This document shows positions 26,521-33,882 of a stretch of 64,000 bases of DNA, piece by piece; the first letter of the stretch is position 1; the number at the start of each line of letters is the position of its first letter. The stretch is from Micromonospora andamanensis (GTDB lineage: Bacteria; Actinomycetota; Actinomycetes; Mycobacteriales; Micromonosporaceae), in assembly GCF_016863495.1 (NCBI RefSeq), contig NZ_BOOZ01000018.1:1-64000 (forward strand). The letters run 5' to 3'. Position numbers and translations under genes: made by a program. A model generated the notes under the pieces. The model saw only the letters and a program-made list of their open reading frames with translations, was not told the DNA's origin and made no database searches.

Positions 26521-26715
26521 TCAGCCCCGAGCGGCGACCCCGGCGACGAACGCCTGCCAGGCCGCCGGGGCGAAGACCAACGCCGGACCGGCCTGGTCCT
26601 TCGAGTCGCGGACACCGACGACGCCGGGAAGGTTGTCGGCGACCTCGACACAGTCGCCACCGTTCGAGCTGCTACGGGTGCTTGTGCGCCACACGGCGCC
26701 GGTCAGGTCAGCCAT
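26521..26715 (-). CDS. DUF397 domain protein
   Basis: The 64-residue protein has the DUF397 signature: VWRTSTRSSSNGGDCVEVAD near the start, then VRDSKDQAGPALVFAPAAWQ and FVAG. Such proteins are encoded beside XRE regulators of the WhiJ/AbaA type in actinobacteria and probably bind or oppose them. The ATG overlaps the last 13 nt of the XRE gene, so the two are made together. Many actinobacteria have dozens of these pairs linked to development. Confidence 0.92.
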   Translation of the reverse strand: MADLTGAVWRTSTRSSSNGGDCVEVADNLPGVVGVRDSKDQAGPALVFAPAAWQAFVAGVAARG

Positions 26716-27449
26716 GATCGTGCCTCAAGGAAGTCGATGGTCTGGCGGCGCGGCAGCGCCACCGAGCGCAGCGTATCCCAAATGGACCAGAGCGCGGCGG
26801 TGTCGTTGGTCAGCCGGCCGGCGGCCTGGTCGTCCAGGTACGCGACGTCGCCGTCCTCGGTGGTCGCGATGACGAACGGCCCGGCCTGCCCGGGGTGCAG
26901 GCCGGCGTCGAGCGGCAGCACGTGCAGGAGGATGTTGGGCCGCCGCGCCATCGTCACCAGGTGGTCCAGTTGCGGATGCATGATGTCCGGGGCGCCTCGA
27001 CGCAGCGCGAACTCGTCGATGACCGCGACGAAGAGCGGCGGTTTGCGCCGTTCGAGGACCGACGACTGCCGGCGCATCCGGGTCTCGACGTAGCCGGCCA
27101 CCTCGTCCGGGGCGAGCAGCCCGCTGCTGAGCACCGCCGAGGCGTACTCGGGGGTCTGCAACAGGCCCGGGATGACCGCGACTTGAAAGGACCGCAGCGC
27201 GGTGGCCTGGAGTTCCGTCTCCACCCAGGGCCGCAGCCACGGCGGCTCGCGCCGCTTCAAAATGTCCGGCCAGATGTCCTCGATGTCGCGCCCGAGCGCT
27301 GCAGCCGCCGCCGCGCGGTGCCGAGGATGCGGTACCCGCCCCGGCGTCACCCATCGCCCGACCGTCTTGGGATCCACGCCTACCTGTTCGGCGAGGCTCT
27401 CGGCGGTCTCACCCGCGTCCACCATGGCCGCTCTCAGCGCCTGATTCAT
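26703..27449 (-). CDS. XRE-family regulator with DUF5753-type sensor domain
   Basis: The 248-residue protein has an N-terminal helix-turn-helix (AESLAEQVGVDPKTVGRWV, residues about 16-36) and a C-terminal DUF5753-like domain: FQVAVIPGLLQTPEYASAVL, VIDEFALRRGA, HVLPLDAGLHPGQAGPFVIA and VAYLDDQAAGR. Proteins of this class pair with DUF397 partners and control differentiation or secondary metabolism in Streptomyces. The ATG has GGGAGG upstream. Two direct TGACGTC repeats just upstream may be its operator. It is divergent from the next small-gene cluster. Confidence 0.9.
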   Translation of the reverse strand: MNQALRAAMVDAGETAESLAEQVGVDPKTVGRWVTPGRVPHPRHRAAAAAALGRDIEDIWPDILKRREPPWLRPWVETELQATALRSFQVAVIPGLLQTPEYASAVLSSGLLAPDEVAGYVETRMRRQSSVLERRKPPLFVAVIDEFALRRGAPDIMHPQLDHLVTMARRPNILLHVLPLDAGLHPGQAGPFVIATTEDGDVAYLDDQAAGRLTNDTAALWSIWDTLRSVALPRRQTIDFLEARSWLT

Positions 27450-27462
27450 GCCGCCTCCCGCA

Positions 27463-27478
27463 TGACGTCCTTGACGTC
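27463..27478. promoter_or_regulatory. Candidate operator: tandem TGACGTC
   Basis: TGACGTC occurs twice, 9 bp apart start to start, 14 bp before the XRE gene start. Each copy contains the palindrome GACGTC. A -10-like TAGGTT on the minus strand lies a few bases upstream, so a protein bound here would block transcription or initiation. Autoregulation is an inference. Confidence 0.4.
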
Positions 27479-27646
27479 TACAGAACCTATGCCTACGGGG
27501 TGTAGCCGTCCACATTCGCTGCGCGATTGTTTTCGTGGCGGCGCGCACGGGCCTTGGGACGGCAATCCCGCTCGCCGGGTCGCCGGGGGTCGCCCCTGGG
27601 CGAGCAGACCGGGGCGGCCCCCGCCAACCACGACGAAGGAGGCACC

Positions 27647-27676
27647 ATGTCCACGCAAGAGCCGGCGCGTGACTGA
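27647..27676 (+). CDS. Nine-codon minicistron MSTQEPARD
   Basis: GAAGGAGG stands 4 nt before an ATG that opens a nine-codon frame, MSTQEPARD. Its TGA overlaps the ATG of the following gene as TGATG. The ribosome binding site is among the best in the window, while the next gene has none of its own, so translation of the minicistron probably delivers ribosomes to it. It could be a leader peptide or the remnant of a longer gene. Confidence 0.5.
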   Translation: MSTQEPARD

Positions 27677-27975
27677 TGACCGGGCGGGAGGGCGGCACAC
27701 CCCCGGTCCGCCCCGGCGTGTACCTCCTGACCCGGGAGGCGTCCCCGCAGTTCCACGAACCGATCCTGGTCCGGGTGATCCGGCAGCTGGAGCGCACCAC
27801 GTACGACGGGTGGGTCTGGGTCGACGTCTACCAGCTCGACCGGCACGGGGACGCGACGCAGCGGCGAGCGCTGTTCCTGCGCCCGGCGGGAATGCGGCAG
27901 GTGAACGTCCCACCGGTCCCGTACGCCGAGCGTCGCTCCCGGCCCCGCTCCGCCGTCGCGAGCGTGACCGGATGA
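27676..27975 (+). CDS. Small hypothetical protein of the XRE-linked cluster
   Basis: The 99-residue product has VRPGVYLLTREASPQFHEPI, then LVRVIRQLERTTYDGWVWVD and VYQLDRHGDATQRRALFLRP. It looks like a compact beta-rich cytosolic domain and has no signal peptide or membrane segment. I believe similar proteins occur next to XRE and CxxC small genes in other Micromonosporaceae. Initiation is probably coupled to the upstream minicistron; the stop overlaps the next ATG as ATGA. Function unknown. Confidence 0.7.
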   Translation: MTGREGGTPPVRPGVYLLTREASPQFHEPILVRVIRQLERTTYDGWVWVDVYQLDRHGDATQRRALFLRPAGMRQVNVPPVPYAERRSRPRSAVASVTG

Positions 27976-28229
27976 ACGGCCGGATCGAGGCGCACGTCCC
28001 GTCCCGCCCGACGTGGCGTTGCCAGGCGTGCGGGGCCGCCTGGCCGTGCTCTCCGGCGAAGCTACGCCTGCTCGCGGTGTACCGCGACGACAAGCCGGCG
28101 CTCATGGTGCACCTGATCGAGCTGCGCGAGGAGGCCGCCGGTCAGCTCGCCGAGTCGGGCTCCGACGAGGACGCCGCAGGGCTGCACCGGCGGTTCACGG
28201 ACTGGATTCCCGTCGGGTCCGCCGAATAG
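27972..28229 (+). CDS. CxxC-WPC small protein, paralogue of the 5166-5462 product
   Basis: The 85-residue product has TWRCQACGAAWPCSPAKLRL, LAVYRDDKPALMVHLIEL and AGLHRRFTDWIPV. These align with TWSCGGCDLPWPC, RAEYADAPVSLALYL and ALHRRFIGWTR of the first cluster, so it is a clear paralogue. The CxxC-x5-C group may bind zinc. The ATG lies in an ATGA overlap with the previous gene. Both copies are near an XRE regulator, which suggests one functional module present twice. The role is unknown. Confidence 0.75.
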   Translation: MNGRIEAHVPSRPTWRCQACGAAWPCSPAKLRLLAVYRDDKPALMVHLIELREEAAGQLAESGSDEDAAGLHRRFTDWIPVGSAE

Positions 28230-28231
28230 CC

Positions 28232-28284
28232 ACCCGCCCCGGTCGTCGCGGCCATTCCCCCCGTCCGCCGCGACCGGGGCGGGT
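28232..28284. terminator. Terminator between the small-gene cluster and rsmB
   Basis: ACCCGCCCCGGTCG pairs perfectly with CGACCGGGGCGGGT (14 bp), with a loop of about 25 bases. It starts just past the stop of the plus-strand gene and lies before the converging rsmB end. A weaker CGAACCC/GGGTTCG repeat follows on the rsmB side. Confidence 0.7.
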
Positions 28285-28330
28285 CTCCGCCGCGAACCCG
28301 GAGGCGGTCGGTGGCGGCGGGTTCGGGATT

Positions 28331-29746
28331 TCAGGTACGGCGCAGCAGGGCGAGGAACATGGCGTCGGTGCCGTGCCGGTGCGGCCACAACTGCACAGTC
28401 GGTCCGTCGCCCAGCCCCGGCATCCCGGCCGGCAGCACCGTACGCGCGTCGACGAAGTCGACAGGCACGCCGCTGCGGCGGGCCGCCTCGGTCACCGTCA
28501 CATGGGTCTCCACCGTGTGCGGTGAACAGGTCACGTAGGCCACCACCCCACCCGGGCGGGCCGCCCGCAGCCCGGCGGCGAGCAGCTCGCGCTGCAACCG
28601 GGTCAGGGCCGACAGGTCGGACGGTTGACGCCGCCAGCGTGATTCCGGCCGGCGGCGCAGCGAACCGAGTCCGGTGCACGGCGCGTCGACGAGCACCCGG
28701 TCGAAATGTTCCTCCGGCAGCTTCGGCTCGCTGCCCACCAGCCGACCGTCGGTGTTCAGCACTGTCACCGGCAGACCTCGGGTGGCGCCGGCGACCAGCC
28801 GGGCCCGGTGTTCGGCCACCTCGACGGCGGTCAACCGGGCGTCCCGCTGCGCGGCGAGGGCCCCGAGCAGCCCCGACTTGCCGCCAGGCCCGGCGCACAG
28901 GTCGAGCCACCGGCCGTCCGGACCGTCCACAGGCGCCAGCGCGAGCGCGTTGGCGACCAGTTGGGAACCCTCGTCCTGGACGTGGGCGCGACCGTCCGCC
29001 ACCGCCGCCAGCTCGCCCGGCGCGCCACCGGCCAGATAGACCGCGTACGGCGAGAAGGCACCGGGCGCGCCGCCCACCTCGTCGGCGAGCTCGACCGGGT
29101 CGATCAGGCCGGGCCGGGCGCACAGGTGCACCGGAGGGCGCTCATTGTCCTCGATCAGCAGGCGGGTGGTCTCGCCGAGGTCACCACCGAGCGCCTCGTT
29201 GAACGCCCGCACGATCCACTGTGGATGGCTGTAAGCCACCGACAGGTGACCGATCGGGTCCGCCTCGATCGACGGCGCCAGTTGGGACACCCACTCGTCG
29301 GCATCGCGGGTGGCGACCTCGCGCAGCACCGCGTTGGCGAACCCGGTGGCTCCCTGACCCACCACCCGGACCAGGTCGACGGTGGAGGAGACCGCCGCGT
29401 GCGGGGGCACCCGGGTGTGCAGCAGCTGGTACGCGCCGATGCGCAGCGCGTCGCGCACCGGCGGGTCGATCCGCTGCACGTCGCGCCCGGCCGCAGCGGT
29501 CAGGATCGTGTCGAGGGTGCCCAGATGGCGCAGGGTGCCGTAGGTCAGTTCGGTGGCGAAGGCGGCGTCCCGGCCGAACAGCCCCGCGTCGGTGAGGATC
29601 GCCGGCAACACCAGATTGGCGTACGCGTCATCCCGGTGCACCGCCGCGACCGCCTCGTACGCCGCGTAGCGCGCCCGGTCGACGACCGGCCGGCTGGGAC
29701 GGGATCCGCGTCGCTCCGCGCCGCCACGAGCGGCGGTCTCCCTCAT
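28331..29746 (-). CDS. rsmB: 16S rRNA m5C967 methyltransferase RsmB
   Basis: The 471-residue protein has an N-terminal NusB-like RNA-binding domain (about residues 25-160) and a Rossmann methyltransferase domain. SAM motif I is [19 protein letters not shown]; the catalytic pair is [18 protein letters not shown] and [12 protein letters not shown], in which the TCS cysteine attacks cytosine. It methylates C967 of 16S rRNA in Escherichia coli; the same role is inferred. Its ATG overlaps the fmt stop as ATGA, the usual fmt-rsmB arrangement. Confidence 0.95.
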   Translation of the reverse strand: MRETAARGGAERRGSRPSRPVVDRARYAAYEAVAAVHRDDAYANLVLPAILTDAGLFGRDAAFATELTYGTLRHLGTLDTILTAAAGRDVQRIDPPVRDALRIGAYQLLHTRVPPHAAVSSTVDLVRVVGQGATGFANAVLREVATRDADEWVSQLAPSIEADPIGHLSVAYSHPQWIVRAFNEALGGDLGETTRLLIEDNERPPVHLCARPGLIDPVELADEVGGAPGAFSPYAVYLAGGAPGELAAVADGRAHVQDEGSQLVANALALAPVDGPDGRWLDLCAGPGGKSGLLGALAAQRDARLTAVEVAEHRARLVAGATRGLPVTVLNTDGRLVGSEPKLPEEHFDRVLVDAPCTGLGSLRRRPESRWRRQPSDLSALTRLQRELLAAGLRAARPGGVVAYVTCSPHTVETHVTVTEAARRSGVPVDFVDARTVLPAGMPGLGDGPTVQLWPHRHGTDAMFLALLRRT

Positions 29747-30669
29747 GCGAACACCTCCCCGGCGCCGACCCGGGCGCCGCGCGCCCAGTCGGTCGCCGGC
29801 ATGGCCCGCTTGCCGGCCGCGCGCACCTCGCCGAGACGGACCGGGACGGTCGCCGTGCCGGCCAGTACCCGCGCCTTCTCCACGAGCAGCTCACCGGGCT
29901 TGAGATCGGGCGCGTCCGGTGCCGGGGTGACCGGGCCGAGCTTCACCCGCTCGTCCCGGAAGGTCGTCCACGGGCCGGGAGCCGGGGTGCAGGCGCGGAT
30001 GCGCCGGTCCACCGCGAAGGCGGGGTCGCCCCAGCGCACCCGGGCGTCCTCGACTGTCAGCTTCGGGGCCAGCGAGACGCCGTCGGCGGGCTGCGGCTCG
30101 GCCCTCGCGGTGCCGTCCTCCAGCGCGTCCAGCACCGCCACCAGCAGCCCGGCGCCGCTGTGCGCCAACCGCTCCAGCAGGTCACCGGAGGTGTCCGCCG
30201 GCCTGATCTCGTCGGTGAGCGTGCCGTAGACCGGGCCGGTGTCCAGCCCCTCCTCCAGGTGGAAGACGCTCGCCCCGGTCAGCTCGTCGCCGTGCAGCAC
30301 GGCGTGCTGCACCGGCGCGGCGCCCCGCCAGGCCGGCAGCAGCGAGAAGTGCAGATTGACCCAGCCGTGCCGGGGAATCTCCAGCGCCACCGGCGGCACC
30401 AGCGCGCCGTAGGCGACCACCGGCACGCAGTCGGGAGCCAACTCGCGCAGCCGGTCCAGGAACTCCGGCTCACGCGGGCGCGCCGGGGTCAGCACCTCGA
30501 CACCGTGCTCGTCGGCCCACGCCCCGACCGGGGAGCGGACCAGCCCCCGGCCGCGTCCCGCAGGGGCGTCCGGGCGGGTCACCACGGCGAGCACCTCGTG
30601 CCGGGAGGCGGCCACGGCGGCTAGGGCCGGAACAGCGACAGCCGGCGTACCGGCAAAGATCACCCGCAC
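29743..30669 (-). CDS. fmt: Methionyl-tRNA formyltransferase
   Basis: Fmt adds a formyl group to initiator Met-tRNA. The 308-residue protein has the formyltransferase domain ([20 protein letters not shown], then [20 protein letters not shown] with the catalytic Asn/His, and [13 protein letters not shown]) and the C-terminal OB-like tRNA-binding domain. It begins with GTG, 4 nt after def and 4 nt overlapping rsmB, so def, fmt and rsmB form one unit handling N-terminal formyl-Met and rRNA. Confidence 0.97.
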   Translation of the reverse strand: MRVIFAGTPAVAVPALAAVAASRHEVLAVVTRPDAPAGRGRGLVRSPVGAWADEHGVEVLTPARPREPEFLDRLRELAPDCVPVVAYGALVPPVALEIPRHGWVNLHFSLLPAWRGAAPVQHAVLHGDELTGASVFHLEEGLDTGPVYGTLTDEIRPADTSGDLLERLAHSGAGLLVAVLDALEDGTARAEPQPADGVSLAPKLTVEDARVRWGDPAFAVDRRIRACTPAPGPWTTFRDERVKLGPVTPAPDAPDLKPGELLVEKARVLAGTATVPVRLGEVRAAGKRAMPATDWARGARVGAGEVFA

Positions 30670-30673
30670 CCGG

Positions 30674-31234
30674 TCACCGCCCCAGACCGAAAGGGCTGTC
30701 GGCGACGTGCGGGCTCACCTTGACAGTCGGCGGGGCGGCGGCGTCGTACCAGTCGGCCTGACGGATCGCCTTCATCGCCTCCTTGCGGCCGGCCGGATCC
30801 AGCCGGTCGAGGAAGAGCACCCCGTCGAGGTGGTCGGTCTCGTGCTGCACGCAGCGGGCCATCAACCCGGTGCCGACGATCTGCACCGGGTCGCCGTAGC
30901 CGTTGAAGCCCTTGGCGATGACGTTCTGGCGGCGCTTGGTGTCGAAGTAGAGGCCGGGGATGGACAGGCAGCCCTCCGGGCCGTCCTGCTCCTCCTCGTC
31001 GGGAAACTCCAGCACCGGGTTGACCAGGTGGCCGAGCACGTCGTCGACGTCGAAGGTGAACACCCGCAGGCCCACACCGAGTTGCGGCGCGGCGAGGCCG
31101 GCACCGCTCTGCTCACGCATGGTGTCGGTCAGATCCTCGATGAGCTTTCGCAGCTCGACGTCGAAGTCGACAACCGGATCGGCCGGCGTGCGCAGCACCG
31201 GATCCCCGAACAGACGGATGGGCTGGACGGTCAC
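30674..31234 (-). CDS. def: Peptide deformylase
   Basis: Def removes the formyl group from new proteins, reversing the Fmt step. The 186-residue product carries all three motifs: [10 protein letters not shown] (motif 1), EGCLSIPG with the metal-ligand cysteine (motif 2) and QHETDHLDG (motif 3). GTG was chosen as start because AAGGAG lies about 10 nt upstream and an upstream extension of 35 codons has no homology. It lies just before fmt and 43 nt after the P450 gene. Confidence 0.97.
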   Translation of the reverse strand: MTVQPIRLFGDPVLRTPADPVVDFDVELRKLIEDLTDTMREQSGAGLAAPQLGVGLRVFTFDVDDVLGHLVNPVLEFPDEEEQDGPEGCLSIPGLYFDTKRRQNVIAKGFNGYGDPVQIVGTGLMARCVQHETDHLDGVLFLDRLDPAGRKEAMKAIRQADWYDAAAPPTVKVSPHVADSPFGLGR

Positions 31235-31277
31235 GCGGGTTGGCTCCTTCACGGCGGGACGGGAGTGCCGTACCAGT

Positions 31278-32546
31278 CTACGGACTGCCGACAGCCGTGC
31301 CGGCCGGCGCACCACCCTGCGCCGCCGGCAGCGGTTCACCCACGGTGACCGGCAGGTGGTCGTACCCGCGCAGGGTCAACCGGATCCGCCGCCGGGGCGG
31401 CCCGGCCGGCGCCAGCCCGGGCAGCCGGCGCAGCAGCGCCGGGAAGGCGACCTGAGCCTCCAGCCGGGCCAGCCCCGCGCCCAGGCAGTAGTGCGGCCCG
31501 GCGCCGAAGGAGAGCGGGTTCAGCTGGGCCCGCCACGGGTCGAACCGCTCCGGCCGTGGGTATCGCCGGGGGTCGCGGTTGGCCGCGCCGAGCAGCAGCA
31601 GGATCCAACTGCCGGCGGGCACCTCGACCCCGTCGAGCCGCACGGCCTCGCCTGTGGTGCGGGTGGTCAGCTGCACCGGCGAGTCGAAGCGGAGCAGTTC
31701 GTCCACGTACGCCGGGGCGTGCTGCGGGTGGTGCCGCAGCACGTCGGCGGCGCGGCTGTGGGCCAGCAGCACGGCCAGCCCGTTGCCGAGCAGGTTGGTG
31801 GTGGTCTCGAAGCCCGCGACGAGCAGGATCACCAGGTTCGCCAGCAGTTCCTCGCCGGAGAGCCGGTCACCGGCGTCGTGCGCCTGCACCAGGGCGGTGG
31901 TCAGGTCGTCGGCCGGTCGCCGACGACGGGCGGCCACCAGGTCGGTGAAGTAGTCGCGCAGCTCGGCGGCGCCGGCATCGGCCACGGCCAGCTCCGCCGG
32001 GGTGATCTCGGGCTCCAGCACCCCGGTCAGGTCGGCCGTCCAGCGCCGGAACAGCGGCCGGTCGGTGGCGGGGACGCCGAGCAGTTCGCAGATCACCCCG
32101 ACCGGCAACGGGTAGGCGAACTCGGCCATGAAGTCCACCGGAGCGTCGCCCCGGCCGGTCGCCGCCATCGCGTCGATCAGCTCGTCGGTCTGCGCCGTGA
32201 CCACGTCGCGCATGGCGCCGATCCGTTTTGGGGTGAAGGCTCCGGCGGCGAGCCGGCGCATCCGGCTGTGGTCGGGCGGGTTGGTCCGCAGCATGGACCG
32301 GGCGATCGAGGACACCGCCGGGCTCTCCCGCCAGGTCGGCAGGAGTCCGTCGCGCAGATGGTCGTCGAGCACCCGGACCCGGGCGTCGCGGAGCAGTTCG
32401 TCGGCCTCGGCGTGGCCGGTGACCGCGTACAGACCCGGACCGGCCGGCACGATCGGCCCGTGGGCCCGTAACCGCTCGTACGCCGGATACGGGTCGACCC
32501 GTCCTTCGGGTGACATGAGCGACGCGAGCGCCTCAGCGGCGTCCAT
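31278..32546 (-). CDS. Cytochrome P450
   Basis: The 422-residue soluble P450 has the I-helix motif LLVAGFETTTN (residues 243-251), the K-helix ExxR at Glu283/Arg286 (VDELLRFDS) and the heme loop FGAGPHYCLGAGLARLE with the axial ligand Cys354. It should hydroxylate or epoxidise a small hydrophobic substrate with electrons from a ferredoxin. No ferredoxin, reductase or biosynthetic cluster is adjacent, so it is an orphan and its substrate cannot be told. AGGAGG lies 4 nt before the ATG. Confidence 0.95.
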   Translation of the reverse strand: MDAAEALASLMSPEGRVDPYPAYERLRAHGPIVPAGPGLYAVTGHAEADELLRDARVRVLDDHLRDGLLPTWRESPAVSSIARSMLRTNPPDHSRMRRLAAGAFTPKRIGAMRDVVTAQTDELIDAMAATGRGDAPVDFMAEFAYPLPVGVICELLGVPATDRPLFRRWTADLTGVLEPEITPAELAVADAGAAELRDYFTDLVAARRRRPADDLTTALVQAHDAGDRLSGEELLANLVILLVAGFETTTNLLGNGLAVLLAHSRAADVLRHHPQHAPAYVDELLRFDSPVQLTTRTTGEAVRLDGVEVPAGSWILLLLGAANRDPRRYPRPERFDPWRAQLNPLSFGAGPHYCLGAGLARLEAQVAFPALLRRLPGLAPAGPPRRRIRLTLRGYDHLPVTVGEPLPAAQGGAPAGTAVGSP

Positions 32547-32633
32547 CTGACCTCCTGGGTGTCCGGGAGGCTCCATCATGCCCGGGCAGCGCCATCGCGG
32601 GCGGCACCCGCCGCCGCCCATCCGGCAGCGGGC

Positions 32634-33614
32634 TCAGCCGGCGGGGCTCTCCCCGGCCAGCACCGCGTCGCCGGCGAGCAGGGCATGCTCGGGCAGCGGC
32701 AGGTGGATGTCGTGGGCTGCCGCCCAGTCGTGGACCAGGCTGGGGTGGGTCTGCGCGACGAAGTAGTCCATCGCGCTCACCCCGCCGACCACCGGCTCCT
32801 CGACCTCGGCGACCAGCCGGCCCGGCACCAGCCGGAAGCCGTTGCGCAGCGCGGCGCTGAGCCGTCGGTGCCCGTTGACCACGAAGAAGTACTCGCCGGT
32901 GTACCCGATCTCCAGTGGCTCCAGGCCGGTCTCACCGGCCGCGGCGACCTCGGCGGTGAAGGTCGAGTCCCACAGGCCGCGCAGGCCGGCGACGTCCTCG
33001 GTCGGGTAGACGCGACCGGGATCGAGCAGCAGCAACGGCGGGGCGCCGCGCAGCACCTCCGGCGCGAGCCGTCCCTCGTACGCGTCGACGATGCGCTCGA
33101 TCACCTCGTCGGCGGGTGCCCGGGTGGTGTCGCAGATCAGGTCGTAGTTGCGCAACCTGGCCTTGTCCACGCCGTAGCGGATCAGGAACCGGCCGCGCTC
33201 GCTCTCGCTGCGTTCCCGGAGCTTGGCCTTCGCCTCCTCCAGCGAGGTGTAGCTCTCGGCCGGCCCGGAGGGACGCAGCAGGACGCGGCGGGCCGCCTCA
33301 CCCGGCTCGGTGATCATGTGCACCTTTAGCGCGTCGGTGAAGAAGTGCCAGGCCAGCCGGGAGTCCATGACCAGGCTCTCACCGGAGGCGGCGATGTCCC
33401 GCTGGAGCTGGTCGACATAGCCGTCGACGGCCTGGTCCAGCTCAGCGTGCAGGTTCAGCTGGAGCGCTGTCATCTGCCGCTCCTGGGCCATCTGCCGGTA
33501 GAGGTCGCCGACGCTGACCCGGCGCAGGCCGAGCCGTTTGGCGATCTCGACCGAAACGGTGCTCTTGCCGCTGCCGAGGTCACCGTTGAAGACGATCGAC
33601 TGACGAACGGTCAC
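32634..33614 (-). CDS. CMP-kinase-like P-loop protein fused to a ParB/sulfiredoxin-like domain
   Basis: The N-terminal part (residues 1-180) is a small nucleoside-monophosphate-kinase fold: Walker A GDLGSGKST at 11-19, RVSVGDLYRQMAQER at 32-46, LVMDSRLAWHFFTDA, and LRNYDLICDTTRAPADEVIE near the end, like the archaeal-type cytidylate kinase. Residues about 200-270 read LDPGRVYPTEDVAGLRGLW, LEPLEIGYTGEYFFVVNGHR and RLSAALRNGFRLVPGRLVAE, the pattern of ParB/sulfiredoxin-fold domains (PTE, then NGHRRLSAAL). This combination is unusual. A GTG start with GGGGTGG upstream gives 326 residues. Possible roles are a small-molecule kinase or DNA-linked regulation. Domain calls are from motif reading. Confidence 0.75.
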   Translation of the reverse strand: MTVRQSIVFNGDLGSGKSTVSVEIAKRLGLRRVSVGDLYRQMAQERQMTALQLNLHAELDQAVDGYVDQLQRDIAASGESLVMDSRLAWHFFTDALKVHMITEPGEAARRVLLRPSGPAESYTSLEEAKAKLRERSESERGRFLIRYGVDKARLRNYDLICDTTRAPADEVIERIVDAYEGRLAPEVLRGAPPLLLLDPGRVYPTEDVAGLRGLWDSTFTAEVAAAGETGLEPLEIGYTGEYFFVVNGHRRLSAALRNGFRLVPGRLVAEVEEPVVGGVSAMDYFVAQTHPSLVHDWAAAHDIHLPLPEHALLAGDAVLAGESPAG

Positions 33615-33882
33615 GACTGGTCCACCCCTGATCACCGGCTGGTTGAGGTCATCGATTTCCGCGCCGGGCCGACGCGGTTCCGCAGTCGTCGCGCCGCCCT
33701 CGGACACCTCCAGCTCGACCTGGAGTCGCCGTACGCACCGGCATGACGGGCGATGCTACCACCTCTCACGGGCCGGACCCGACTACGCGGCCCCGAGCGG
33801 GCGCGCCGACACACAGAGTCATGATCAGATGACATTTCGCATCGATTGGGACATCGGTCGGTACCCACCGTCACCGGGCCGG
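33615..33882. other. Intergenic region upstream of the kinase fusion
   Basis: This 268-bp region lies between priA and the kinase fusion gene and should hold the promoter of the latter. It contains a short inverted repeat GTCAT-GATCAG-ATGAC at 33818-33833 which could be an operator. No gene is supported here; local GC falls near 33810-33850. Confidence 0.35.
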
